DNA of 64,000 bases from Neobacillus kokaensis (GTDB taxonomy: Bacteria; Bacillota; Bacilli; Bacillales; Cytobacillaceae). The DNA lies in contig NZ_BNDS01000011.1 in NCBI RefSeq assembly GCF_014656545.1, positions 1 through 64,000 on the forward strand, given 5' to 3'. Both the position numbers and the translations under genes were made by a program. Below the pieces are notes generated by a model. The model was not told where the DNA came from. It was given only the letters and a program-made list of their open reading frames with translations, and made no database searches. Positions 7,157 through 15,163 of the stretch are shown piece after piece. Each line of letters opens with the position of its first letter. Position 1 is the stretch's first letter.

Positions 7157-8026
7157 CTAAGCTCTAAATTTTTCTTTCAAATAATAGTAAACCCCGTCAT
7201 CGTCACAAGTGAATTCCGTGACGTCATCGGTGATTTCTTTTACGCGGTCGGATGCATTTTTCATTGCTACGGCATAACGCACCAGCTTTAGCATAGGCAA
7301 ATCATTATCACTGTCCCCGATTGCCATCGTCTCATCCTCAGACAATCCAAAGCGCTTTAACATTTGCTGAACACCTGTTGCTTTGTTCACGTTTGCCACC
7401 ATCACCTCGGCATTGTGCTCTGAAGAGATTGACATCGTAAAGTCGATTTCTTTTTGTAATTCCTCGAGCTCTTTTTTCCAGTTATTGATATGCTCTTTTG
7501 TTCTGGCAAAAAAATAAAATTTTGAGAACGCAGTTCCTTCAATATGATTTTTCCATTCAATTCTTTCCGAGATAGCTTCTTTTCTTGAAGACCACTCATT
7601 AATTCCGACAGTTTCCGGCTTAGGGTCACGGATTTCTGCTTCCACATACGCTTGGTCTTGTTTAAGCGTAATCCGAGGGGCGCCATATGGAAAAAGTTCA
7701 TAGTACACCTTTTGGGCCCTGGCTTTTTCAATAATAGTTTCTACCAGATTAAGGGGAAGTGTTTGCTTAAAAACAACATCTTTCCCTGCGTATCCCACCA
7801 TACCGTTTGAAGCCACAACCCCATCTACTTGAAAGCCAGGCGGCACGAGTTCGGCAATTTCTTCAAATGCCCGGCCGGTAGCAATAAAAATACGAAATCC
7901 TCGCTCACGCAGTTCATCAATCATTTCTTTTGTCCGTAATGTAACCTTATTTTGATGATTTAGGATCGTCCCGTCCATATCTAAAAATATTGCTTTTGGC
8001 TGAAATTTCAAATTTATTTCCTCCAA
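7157..8026 (-). CDS. Cof-type HAD-superfamily phosphatase
   Basis: 289 aa. Motif I DMDGT (Asp16, Asp18), motif II at IFIATGR, and the late MAIGDSDNDLPML motif identify a Cof/YwpJ-type HAD hydrolase with a C2B cap. Such enzymes dephosphorylate sugar phosphates or flavin intermediates; the substrate cannot be told here. GGAGGAAATAAATTTG covers the ribosome binding site. Co-transcribed with the small monooxygenase that follows. Confidence 0.92.
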   Translation of the reverse strand: MEEINLKFQPKAIFLDMDGTILNHQNKVTLRTKEMIDELRERGFRIFIATGRAFEEIAELVPPGFQVDGVVASNGMVGYAGKDVVFKQTLPLNLVETIIEKARAQKVYYELFPYGAPRITLKQDQAYVEAEIRDPKPETVGINEWSSRKEAISERIEWKNHIEGTAFSKFYFFARTKEHINNWKKELEELQKEIDFTMSISSEHNAEVMVANVNKATGVQQMLKRFGLSEDETMAIGDSDNDLPMLKLVRYAVAMKNASDRVKEITDDVTEFTCDDDGVYYYLKEKFRA

Positions 8027-8118
8027 CTATGTATAAAGTGCCTGTTCCCCATCACTTTAATGGATTACAACAATGGGGTCAAGCACCAGCAATTTTCAAG
8101 AAAATCTTTCATGTTCTC

Positions 8119-8256
8119 TTATTGTTTTTTAATTGGTGTTACGACAGCATACAGACTTTCGGTTAGATCCGTTACATTCCACTCAATAATCTTATAGCCG
8201 TTTTCTCCATCTTTACATTCATTTCGCTTAGTGGTAATGATTTTAATGTCTTTCAT
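8119..8256 (-). CDS. small hypothetical protein (45 aa)
   Basis: The frame opens at an ATG preceded by AGGAAGGAAGTAGTAGG and reads MKDIKIITTKRNE..., then EWNVTDLTESLYAVVTPIKKQ. The strong ribosome binding site and protein-like composition suggest a real gene. I do not recognise a family. It stands alone between the HAD phosphatase and the HPr-like gene. Confidence 0.6.
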   Translation of the reverse strand: MKDIKIITTKRNECKDGENGYKIIEWNVTDLTESLYAVVTPIKKQ

Positions 8257-8492
8257 CCTACTACTTCCTTCCTGATATTTCTCACACAGAAGTTACTATA
8301 TGCGGAAGGTGGAAATGTGTGCATTTTTTTAAAAATCTTAAATGATTATTTATCAACCCTTAGAGAAATTTTTCCATAATACCTATTTTTTCATAAAGTG
8401 ATTTTATTTCCAGAAAATGAAGCATTTTTTACGTTTCAGTTTCATACATAAGAAGGGTGTATTGAGAAAAGCTCACCTAGGAGGACAGCATA

Positions 8493-8744
8493 ATGATTAA
8501 ACAATCAGTAAGAATCAATAAAAAGGCCGGATTGTATGCGAAACCGGTCAATCAACTGGTACAAACAGCTTCAGAGTTTAACGCGGATATTTACCTTATT
8601 TACAATGACCGCAGGGTTAATGTAAAATCAGTACTCGGTATCCTATCATTAGCGATTCCAAATCAATCAGAAGTTACAATAGAAGCTTCTGGTGAGGATG
8701 AAAAAGAGGCTCTTAAGAACATCATCCATTTTCTAGAAAGTTGA
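8493..8744 (+). CDS. HPr/Crh-like protein with Tyr at the phospho-His position
   Basis: 83 aa with the full HPr fold pattern. Alignment by eye places Tyr15 where HPr has the phosphoryl-accepting His15 (GLYAKP versus GIHARP). The regulatory Ser46 is kept (VKSVLGILSLAI). Without His15 it cannot take phosphate from enzyme I, so it cannot act in sugar transport. With Ser46 it could be a target of HPr kinase and a CcpA partner, like Crh, which has Gln15. It is distinct from canonical Crh and stands alone, with an AGGAGGACAGCATA ribosome binding site. Its physiological role is unknown. Confidence 0.88.
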   Translation: MIKQSVRINKKAGLYAKPVNQLVQTASEFNADIYLIYNDRRVNVKSVLGILSLAIPNQSEVTIEASGEDEKEALKNIIHFLES

Positions 8745-8748
8745 AATA

Positions 8749-8788
8749 GGTGGCACCATGTGAATTTTTCACATGGTGCCTGACACCT
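8749..8788. repeat. GGTG(TCA)GGCACC palindrome copy, left arm 3 bases short
   Basis: The left arm reads GGTGGCACCATGTGAA and the right arm is complete. It lies between the stops of convergent genes (8744 and 8793), where it can serve as a shared terminator. Confidence 0.85.
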
Positions 8789-8792
8789 AAAC

Positions 8793-9569
8793 TTACATCC
8801 CGAAATGTTCCTTAGCTAATTCTTTGAATCTAGCTTGATCAATGTTTTCTTTCGTTACATTTCCGTCCATCCATTGTGTGAAGGTGGAGTCTGTTAGGGT
8901 GATGTTTCCGCTTTCTGTTAGACGGGTTAGTAATGGGTGCTTGTTAAAGGAAGATTCCGGATGTTCGGTGATGATGGTCTGGATTTCATTTAAATTCGCT
9001 GAGTCCTTTAAAGGATTTCTTGAATCAAATGCATAGCCAGTTCTCCAATCAGAGTCCTTATGTTTTAATTTCATTTCCAAAACATAGTCTCCCTGCTCGA
9101 TGTCCGCCTTTTTAATCCTAAATTCCCCGTTACTTGAAGAAACTGTTTCACCCGACAAAGGCACCGGTTTTAAAGGTAAATTTCCACCAAACCCAGTATC
9201 AATTAAATACCTCTCTCCCTCGTAATCTAATAGTATCGCTACATGCGTCCGGCCCAGTGTTGTATACTCCTCTCTACCTTGATTGAAAACAACACCAGTT
9301 ACTAAAGCCGCATTAAAACCATGTTCCAATAAATAATAGTAGAGAAGCGGATTTAATTCATAACACAAACCGCCCTGATTTTTTTCTAGTATTTTGTTCG
9401 TTAAGTTCTCCTTCGTAACCTCACGCTGGTTACCACCCATAATCGCTCTATTTTCAAATGGAATACTTGTAGCTGTTTTTTCAAGAACTTTATTTAACTT
9501 TTCAAAAGTGATCTTTTCATTTTCCCAAATTCCGATCCTTTGATGAAATAAAGAGGCTAGCTTACTCAT
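8793..9569 (-). CDS. nat: arylamine N-acetyltransferase
   Basis: 258 aa. The NAT catalytic triad is visible: Cys69 in GGLCYELN, His109 in GRTHVAILL and Asp124 in YLIDTGFGG. NATs transfer an acetyl group from acetyl-CoA to arylamines and hydrazines in the cytoplasm. The length is slightly short of the usual 270-280 but complete. A GGAGGATTCAAA ribosome binding site precedes the ATG. Single gene. Confidence 0.93.
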   Translation of the reverse strand: MSKLASLFHQRIGIWENEKITFEKLNKVLEKTATSIPFENRAIMGGNQREVTKENLTNKILEKNQGGLCYELNPLLYYYLLEHGFNAALVTGVVFNQGREEYTTLGRTHVAILLDYEGERYLIDTGFGGNLPLKPVPLSGETVSSSNGEFRIKKADIEQGDYVLEMKLKHKDSDWRTGYAFDSRNPLKDSANLNEIQTIITEHPESSFNKHPLLTRLTESGNITLTDSTFTQWMDGNVTKENIDQARFKELAKEHFGM

Positions 9570-9687
9570 TTTGAATCCTCCAAACTTTAAATGACCTATT
9601 TACTATACTAATAGTACCATCATTCAAACAAAAAGGGCCAATTCCTTGGCGTATGAACGCACAGTGGAACTGACCCAACCATTTTGC

Positions 9688-10587
9688 TTAAAAAACAATC
9701 GTTTTATTTTGGTGGACAATAATCCGGTCTTCGAGATGCCATTTTACCGCGCGCGCCAATACGCTTCGTTCAATCGCTCTTCCCTTTTTCTTCAATGTAT
9801 CAACATCGGAACGGTGGTCGACGCGGGCAATATCCTGTTCAATAATTGGTCCTTCATCCAAATCATCTGTCACATAATGGGCGGTTGCACCAATTAATTT
9901 TACACCGCGGCCGTGGGCACGTTCATATGGTCGGGCGCCAATAAAAGCCGGCAGGAAGGAATGGTGAATGTTGATAATCTTTTTCGGATTAGCTGACACA
10001 AATTTAGGCGTTAAAATTTGCATATAACGAGCTAAAACAATCACATCAATATCGAACTCTTTAAGAAGCTGCAATTGCTGCTCCTCCACCTGCTCACGAA
10101 TATCCTTATTGGCTGGAATATAATAGAAAGGAATATTTAAACCCTCAACCACATCCCGGGCTGCTTCATGATTACTGATGACTAAGGCGATATCGGTCAT
10201 TAAATCGCCGCTTTGCCATTCCCATAAAAGCTCGAGGAGACAATGAAGCTCTTTTGAAACGAATATTGCGGTCCTTTTCACCTTATAAACAGGTGTTAAA
10301 CGCCAATCCATGGAAAACTTCGCTGCTATTTCGCTAAACTCCTCGGCCATCTGATTTTCTTTATCCTTTAAAAATGGACATTCAAACTCAATCCGAATGA
10401 AAAATTCGCCGCCTTCTGGATTGGTTGAGTACTGACTGGATTCAATAATATTGGCATTATGCGAAAATAAAAATTGTGAAATGGCTGATACTATTCCAGG
10501 CTGGTCCGGACAACTGACCAATAAACGGCCGCGATTCTGATTTTGAAGCCTAAATTGTTCAACTTGCTCTTTGATCAATGAGTTCAT
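9688..10587 (-). CDS. purU: formyltetrahydrofolate deformylase
   Basis: 299 aa. An N-terminal ACT domain (about 17-90, GRLLVSCPDQPGIVSAIS) is followed by a formyltransferase-fold hydrolase domain with INIHHSFLPAF (catalytic His) and DLDEGPIIEQD (catalytic Asp). It releases formate and THF from 10-formyl-THF, balancing one-carbon units for purine synthesis. The inner Met at 10587 is preferred to the upstream one at 10623: it gives the usual family length and follows GGGGAAGG. Formate produced here could matter for the fdhD-linked enzymes in the window, but that link is only inference. Confidence 0.93.
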   Translation of the reverse strand: MNSLIKEQVEQFRLQNQNRGRLLVSCPDQPGIVSAISQFLFSHNANIIESSQYSTNPEGGEFFIRIEFECPFLKDKENQMAEEFSEIAAKFSMDWRLTPVYKVKRTAIFVSKELHCLLELLWEWQSGDLMTDIALVISNHEAARDVVEGLNIPFYYIPANKDIREQVEEQQLQLLKEFDIDVIVLARYMQILTPKFVSANPKKIINIHHSFLPAFIGARPYERAHGRGVKLIGATAHYVTDDLDEGPIIEQDIARVDHRSDVDTLKKKGRAIERSVLARAVKWHLEDRIIVHQNKTIVF

Positions 10588-10901
10588 CTGTTCGATTTCC
10601 TTCCCCTTTTTAATGAAAACCATTATACATTAGAATTGATTAGTTTGTTAAGAATTTTTATAAAAATAATTTTATCACCACGACGCGTTGAAGTATTAAC
10701 TCATTTAATGAAAGCTGTACTTATAAATTTTTAATCACAATGGCTATCGTTATATCACACATCCTACAAACTTAGCTGTAATAATCAACCCAGGGACTTT
10801 ACTTATTTTACGACTTTCCAAATAAATCCTTAGAAATATGCACATATTATATAGGGAATTTTAGGGTGATTTTTGAAAATTATTTTGAGGATGAGAAAGT
10901 T

Positions 10902-11612
10902 ATGGAAGAGATTGTCCACGCCATCGTTCGTACAGTTGTCTCCATCTCCATTGTAATGGTTTTTTCCACATGGTTTGGAAAACAACTTAACGCTCATATT
11001 AACCTTTATAATTTTGCGTTGTCGATTATTATTGGTTCATTTATTGCCAATATGGGATTTGATATCAATTTAAAATTCCTCCCAATGCTCGCCGCCTTTT
11101 TAACTCTCGTTTTAATCTTTTTTTTGTTTTCTTTTATTTCATCCAAGAGTCGGATTATTCGCAAATGGTTATCCGGCAGACCCGTGGTGATCGTCGAAAA
11201 CGGCAAGATTCTAGATGATAACATGAAAAAAATCAGGTATACACTTGATGATTTTAACCAGCAGCTACGTGAATTGGGGATCTTCAATATCATTGAAGTT
11301 GAATTTGCCATCTTGGAGGTAAGCGGAAAATTATCTGTTATGAAAAAAACAAAATATCAAAATGCCACAAAACAAGATGTAAATCCAGCTATTCAAAATG
11401 AAGAATTCAACTTTCCAAAAGAGCTCATCATGAATGGAAAAATAATTAAAAAGAACATTGATGCACATTTTTCAAACGCATGGCTGATGAATCAACTAAA
11501 CCAAAGAAACATGAAATTAGCAGATGTCCACTACGCCGTCATTTCCTCCACCGGACATCTATTTATAGACCATTATCAGGACCGCATAGCGTCACCCCTT
11601 GACAATGAATAA
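10902..11612 (+). CDS. DUF421/YetF-type membrane protein
   Basis: 236 aa from the ATG at 10902 (GAGG 11 bases upstream). Three N-terminal spans (about 8-28, 36-52, 60-82) precede a cytoplasmic YetF domain with GRPVVIVENGKILDDNMKK and the RELGIFNIIEVEFAILE motif. YetF paralogs occur widely in spore formers; function unknown, possibly spore or membrane stress related. An upstream GTG at 10866 gives a longer frame without a matching ribosome binding site. Nothing gene-like lies in the 10624-10865 gap. Confidence 0.88.
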   Translation: MEEIVHAIVRTVVSISIVMVFSTWFGKQLNAHINLYNFALSIIIGSFIANMGFDINLKFLPMLAAFLTLVLIFFLFSFISSKSRIIRKWLSGRPVVIVENGKILDDNMKKIRYTLDDFNQQLRELGIFNIIEVEFAILEVSGKLSVMKKTKYQNATKQDVNPAIQNEEFNFPKELIMNGKIIKKNIDAHFSNAWLMNQLNQRNMKLADVHYAVISSTGHLFIDHYQDRIASPLDNE

Positions 11613-11633
11613 ATGAATCTTGGACGTCAAGTA

Positions 11634-11798
11634 GGTGTCAGGCACCATGTGAAAAATTCACCTGTCTAGCTCCAGCGCTTAGCTCCTCGAGTAATAAGCC
11701 AATCCGTCCAAAAGGTTAAAAAGCAACCTTTAGGCCGGCTCGCCTTATGCTTGTCGGAGCTGAACAAAGCGCTGGAGCTTTTCTTGGTGCCTGACACC
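11634..11798. repeat. composite nested repeat, orientation A
   Basis: The two arms of the GGTGTCAGGCACC palindrome are separated by a roughly 120-bp structured element. That inner element is itself a long hairpin: AGCTCCAGCGCTT at 11668-11680 is the perfect reverse complement of 11767-11779, with further pairing inside (ATAAGCC with GGC..CTTAT). The same composite is present inverted at 13332-13497. Confidence 0.9.
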
Positions 11799-11803
11799 TA
11801 CTC

Positions 11804-11977
11804 TCATTTTGCGAACATTATTTGCATTTCATTTTCCGCTTCAATCATTCTTCCGAAGCGGTAGCCTTCTATTAATACATGCCTTTCGTGGTCATTTAGA
11901 CGGCGGTTCCATTTTGTTTCTAGATAGAGTATTACTTCATTGTAGAAAATGTCGGGATATTGAAAAGGTTCTTTCAT
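11804..11977 (-). CDS. small hypothetical protein (57 aa)
   Basis: Begins at an ATG 7 bases after AGGTGA and reads MKEPFQYPDIFYNEVILYLE, with a basic amphipathic middle (NRRLNDHERHVLIEGYRFG) and an acidic tail. Composition and ribosome binding site suggest a real gene; no family recognised. It lies 5 bases from the composite repeat and downstream of DUF3800 on the same strand, inside the segment bounded by the inverted repeats. Confidence 0.65.
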   Translation of the reverse strand: MKEPFQYPDIFYNEVILYLETKWNRRLNDHERHVLIEGYRFGRMIEAENEMQIMFAK

Positions 11978-12050
11978 GAACGACTCACCTCATTGTCAAA
12001 ATAAATTCAATATCTCCAGTCTTGTCTACTTTTCCTATTTATATGATGAT

Positions 12051-12087
12051 AAAAACAAAAAAACAGCCACCCTCTCGAAGGTGGCTG
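12051..12087 (-). terminator. Rho-independent terminator of the DUF3800 gene
   Basis: CAGCCACC (12064-12071) pairs with GGTGGCTG (12080-12087), followed on the minus strand by TTTTTTTGTTTTT. Confidence 0.85.
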
Positions 12088-12100
12088 GCACTCTTTTCAT

Positions 12101-13249
12101 TTATTTGATACCCATCTTGCTCATATCAATCACCTTTTTCAGGTATCCATACTCCTTTTCCTCCAAAATATCCACTTCGTTGTTTGTAGCCAGGAGAATT
12201 TGATCCCTGCACTTTGCTAACCGTTGAATCATTGGAAATATCGTTAAACTGGAGCGGTTCACGAAATCATATAAATCGTTCAAGCGTGCCGGCAGCTTGT
12301 ATCCTTTAGAGCTGCTGGCAATAATGACACCGCTGTCACGGAGCTTGGATACGATGTTGGAACGGAAAAAATGCTGATTAATTTTTATATCCCTTATGGC
12401 ATTTAAGTTATCGAGAATCTCCTGTGTATAAACATATTCATCTGGATTTTCTTTCAAATGAAATAAAAGGAACTTTAAAAAATCAATCCGCAGCCGTTCA
12501 TCTTCATCTTCAGTCTTTTTATGTTTTTCAATATAGTTATAGGTTAATGTTACTGCCTGTTTGATAATGATTTCTTCATATTGGGATTCTTGATGGTTTG
12601 ATTTGTAGTCATACAGAAAGTGTTTATAATCTTGAGGTAATAAATTGATCGCGGCTATTTTATGTTTTATTAATTTGAATAATGTCCGATATTGAACAGA
12701 ATAATGGGTTTGGTCATACCCTTTTGCAAGAACCCCTGCCATAAGGTTGGCTAGTTGTAAAAGCAAGTCCGATTCGGTCTGATTGAAGCCGAAAACAGAA
12801 TAATTAAATAAATCTGGAATACTGTTCGTTTTTACATAATGCTGAAACTCTCGTAAAAATGGTTTCGAATCTTGTGTGTCTGCAACTAAGTCGAGCTGCT
12901 CGAAACTCCGATTAAGATCCTCATAAATCATACGATTAACATACCTAATAAACGGCTTTGAATGCATCACACCGCTTTCTTCTCTTATTTTTTGCTTATC
13001 AACAACATACGCATAAATGCTAAAAGGTAAATCCTTAAGTTCGGTTAAGATTTGAACAAGGTCCTCATCGGTAAATGTTGTACTGTCCTGAAACCAGTGC
13101 AGCCTTCGCATTTCTGATTCCAATATTGTTAAGTTAGAATCCTTAACGAGAATAGAAACGATTATAAAATGCGTTGACACACCCTGATGACTAAAGTCAA
13201 ACCGATCATCCCCAAATTCATCGATAAACGCATACTGAATCTCTTCCAT
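12101..13249 (-). CDS. DUF3800 domain protein
   Basis: 382 aa. The N-terminus AFIDEFGDDRF corresponds to the FIDESGD signature of DUF3800, a predicted RNase H-like fold with acidic catalytic residues. Later parts are mostly helical and unrecognised, with a C-terminal region around SKLRDSGVIIASSSKGYKL that resembles a winged helix. The Met at 13249 follows GGGGGTC; a Met 8 codons earlier is possible. DUF3800 genes are commonly accessory and found near mobile or defence loci. Here the gene and a 57-aa neighbour sit between two inverted composite repeats, consistent with acquired cargo. Function unknown. Confidence 0.75.
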   Translation of the reverse strand: MEEIQYAFIDEFGDDRFDFSHQGVSTHFIIVSILVKDSNLTILESEMRRLHWFQDSTTFTDEDLVQILTELKDLPFSIYAYVVDKQKIREESGVMHSKPFIRYVNRMIYEDLNRSFEQLDLVADTQDSKPFLREFQHYVKTNSIPDLFNYSVFGFNQTESDLLLQLANLMAGVLAKGYDQTHYSVQYRTLFKLIKHKIAAINLLPQDYKHFLYDYKSNHQESQYEEIIIKQAVTLTYNYIEKHKKTEDEDERLRIDFLKFLLFHLKENPDEYVYTQEILDNLNAIRDIKINQHFFRSNIVSKLRDSGVIIASSSKGYKLPARLNDLYDFVNRSSLTIFPMIQRLAKCRDQILLATNNEVDILEEKEYGYLKKVIDMSKMGIK

Positions 13250-13331
13250 GACCCCCGCCCCCAATTTACACATTATCCTTTCTATACAATTTCAACACAA
13301 TGTCTAAAGAAACCTTCTTTTATCTAAAAAG

Positions 13332-13497
13332 GGTGTCAGGCACCAAAAAAAGCTCTAACGCTTTGTTCAGCCCCGACATGCATAAGACGAGCCGATCCTA
13401 AAGGCTGCTCTTTAACCTTTTGGACGGATTGGCTTATGACTCGAGGGGCTAAGCGCTGGAGCTAGACATGTGAAAATTTCACATGGTGCCTGACACC
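13332..13497. repeat. composite nested repeat, orientation B
   Basis: An inverted copy of the 11634-11798 composite: left palindrome arm GGTGTCAGGCACCA, the roughly 120-bp inner hairpin in reverse orientation (AAGCGCTGGAGCT near 13451), then ATGTGAAAATTTCAC and the right arm. The outer palindrome is interrupted at nearly the same point as in the other copy. Confidence 0.9.
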
Positions 13498-13524
13498 CTA
13501 AAAATGTTCAATTTTTTACTATCC

Positions 13525-14901
13525 TTAAAGAGTTTTCTCAAATGCTGTTAATGCATCATCGACAATGCTGATAATTTCTTCTACTTCTTCTTTATTAATA
13601 ATGAGAGGTGGAGCAATTGCTACGATATTCTTACCCTCTTCAAAATCGGCAGCTCTCAAGATTAGCTTATTATTAAAGCAATGTTCAACAACAAACGCCG
13701 CTGCGCGAATTGATTGCTCAAATGGTGTATCGGTATCAGGATCTGCCTGTAAATCAAAACCGGCCAGCAATCCAATTGCTCTTGGCTTTGCAAAATGCTT
13801 ATGTTTATTAGCTAAATAATCAAAACCATTCTTAAGGACCAATTCCATATTTTTCGCGTTCCCAATCAGGTTATCTCGTTCAATAATTTCCAAATTTTTC
13901 AATGCTACAGCACATGCCGTCGGATGACCGCTATACGTAAAACCGTGACCTAGAATCTGGTCATGTTCATTTAGAGTATCCCTAATTTCTTTATTAACCA
14001 AGACCCCTCCCAGCTGGGCATAACCGCTGGTAATTCCTTTAGCTACACTCATGATATCTGGTACAACGTCCCAGTTATCAACACCAAACCACTGACCTGT
14101 ACGACCAAATCCGCAAATGACTTCATCAGCAATAAGCAGAATTTCATTTGCTTTACATAGGTCTTTGACTGCTTTTAGATAACCATCTGGAGAAACATGA
14201 ACACCGCCCGCACCTTGAATTGGCTCCAAAATTACCGCAGCAATATTCTCTGCCCCCACTTTTTCAATAGTATCTCGAATACAGCCTTCATAATTTGAAT
14301 CCGTTTTATCGCCTAACTCACAATTCGTCACATGCCCTCTTGCATTAATAATGTCTATATCTCTAGAGCCAGCAAAATTATGGAAGGCTTCAATTCCAGT
14401 AGCGGAACCTGCAGAAACAGTTGCCCCGTGATAGCTGCGGGTAATAGAGATAATTTTCTTTTTCGTTTGACGGCCTTTTAAATTCCAATAGAATCTTGCT
14501 AGTTTAAATGCTGTGTCATTAGATTCTGATCCGCCAGAAGTATAGAAAATCGCACATAAATCACCAGGAGCAACAGAGACAACCTTTTGAGCCAACCTTA
14601 CTGCATTTGGGTTCGAATAGCTGTAGAATGAAGAACTGTAAGCGATGGTGCTTAGTTGATCATATGCCGCTTTGGCTAGCTCTTCATTTCCATGTCCTAA
14701 ATTCACATTCCAAAGCATTGAAACACCGTCTATATAAGTGTCCCCTTTAACATCTGTCACCCGAATTCCTTTACCCTCTTGAAAAATAATTTTCGGACCT
14801 TTTTCCTGAAATAACTTAGGAACAGTCGTAGGGTGTAAGTAGTGCTTCTTATCCAATTCGATAAGTTCTTGAATTTCGGATAAAGTTTGAGAGATTGTCA
14901 T
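13525..14901 (-). CDS. class III PLP-dependent aminotransferase (omega-amino acid/diamine type)
   Basis: 458 aa, the usual length. The PLP Lys is Lys288 in SVAKGITSGY, with Asp259 in LIADEVICGFGRTG binding the pyridine nitrogen and the phosphate-binding YTSGGSESND at 120-129. This subgroup moves the terminal amino group of putrescine, beta-alanine, GABA or similar to pyruvate or 2-oxoglutarate. It ends the minus-strand run that starts with an acetylpolyamine-type deacetylase and an aldehyde dehydrogenase, so a diamine or amino-aldehyde pathway is the best guess. An AGGAGG ribosome binding site is present. The exact substrate is unknown. Confidence 0.88.
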   Translation of the reverse strand: MTISQTLSEIQELIELDKKHYLHPTTVPKLFQEKGPKIIFQEGKGIRVTDVKGDTYIDGVSMLWNVNLGHGNEELAKAAYDQLSTIAYSSSFYSYSNPNAVRLAQKVVSVAPGDLCAIFYTSGGSESNDTAFKLARFYWNLKGRQTKKKIISITRSYHGATVSAGSATGIEAFHNFAGSRDIDIINARGHVTNCELGDKTDSNYEGCIRDTIEKVGAENIAAVILEPIQGAGGVHVSPDGYLKAVKDLCKANEILLIADEVICGFGRTGQWFGVDNWDVVPDIMSVAKGITSGYAQLGGVLVNKEIRDTLNEHDQILGHGFTYSGHPTACAVALKNLEIIERDNLIGNAKNMELVLKNGFDYLANKHKHFAKPRAIGLLAGFDLQADPDTDTPFEQSIRAAAFVVEHCFNNKLILRAADFEEGKNIVAIAPPLIINKEEVEEIISIVDDALTAFEKTL

Positions 14902-15163
14902 AGAATAAAGCCTCCTAAAAATTTATTGAAGCAGAGATTCAGCCCTCCAATTTATTTCTTAAGTAGATATCACTATGTGTAAAGATTAGAAGAAATATAG
15001 GTTTAGGTATGACTTAATCCAGCAATTTTCTAATCTTATTAAAGGATAAAATCTCTAACTATTCCTTAATTTAACTATACCTACTACAAAAAGGTTTGTC
15101 AATTGTAAATATTTTATATATTCGGAAAATTAATATCGTTATCTTATTACATGGCCTCCACCC

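Noticed and set aside
12101..13249. Calling the DUF3800 gene a defence gene
   Set aside because: The accessory setting is suggestive, but there is no defence neighbour and the family function is unproven.
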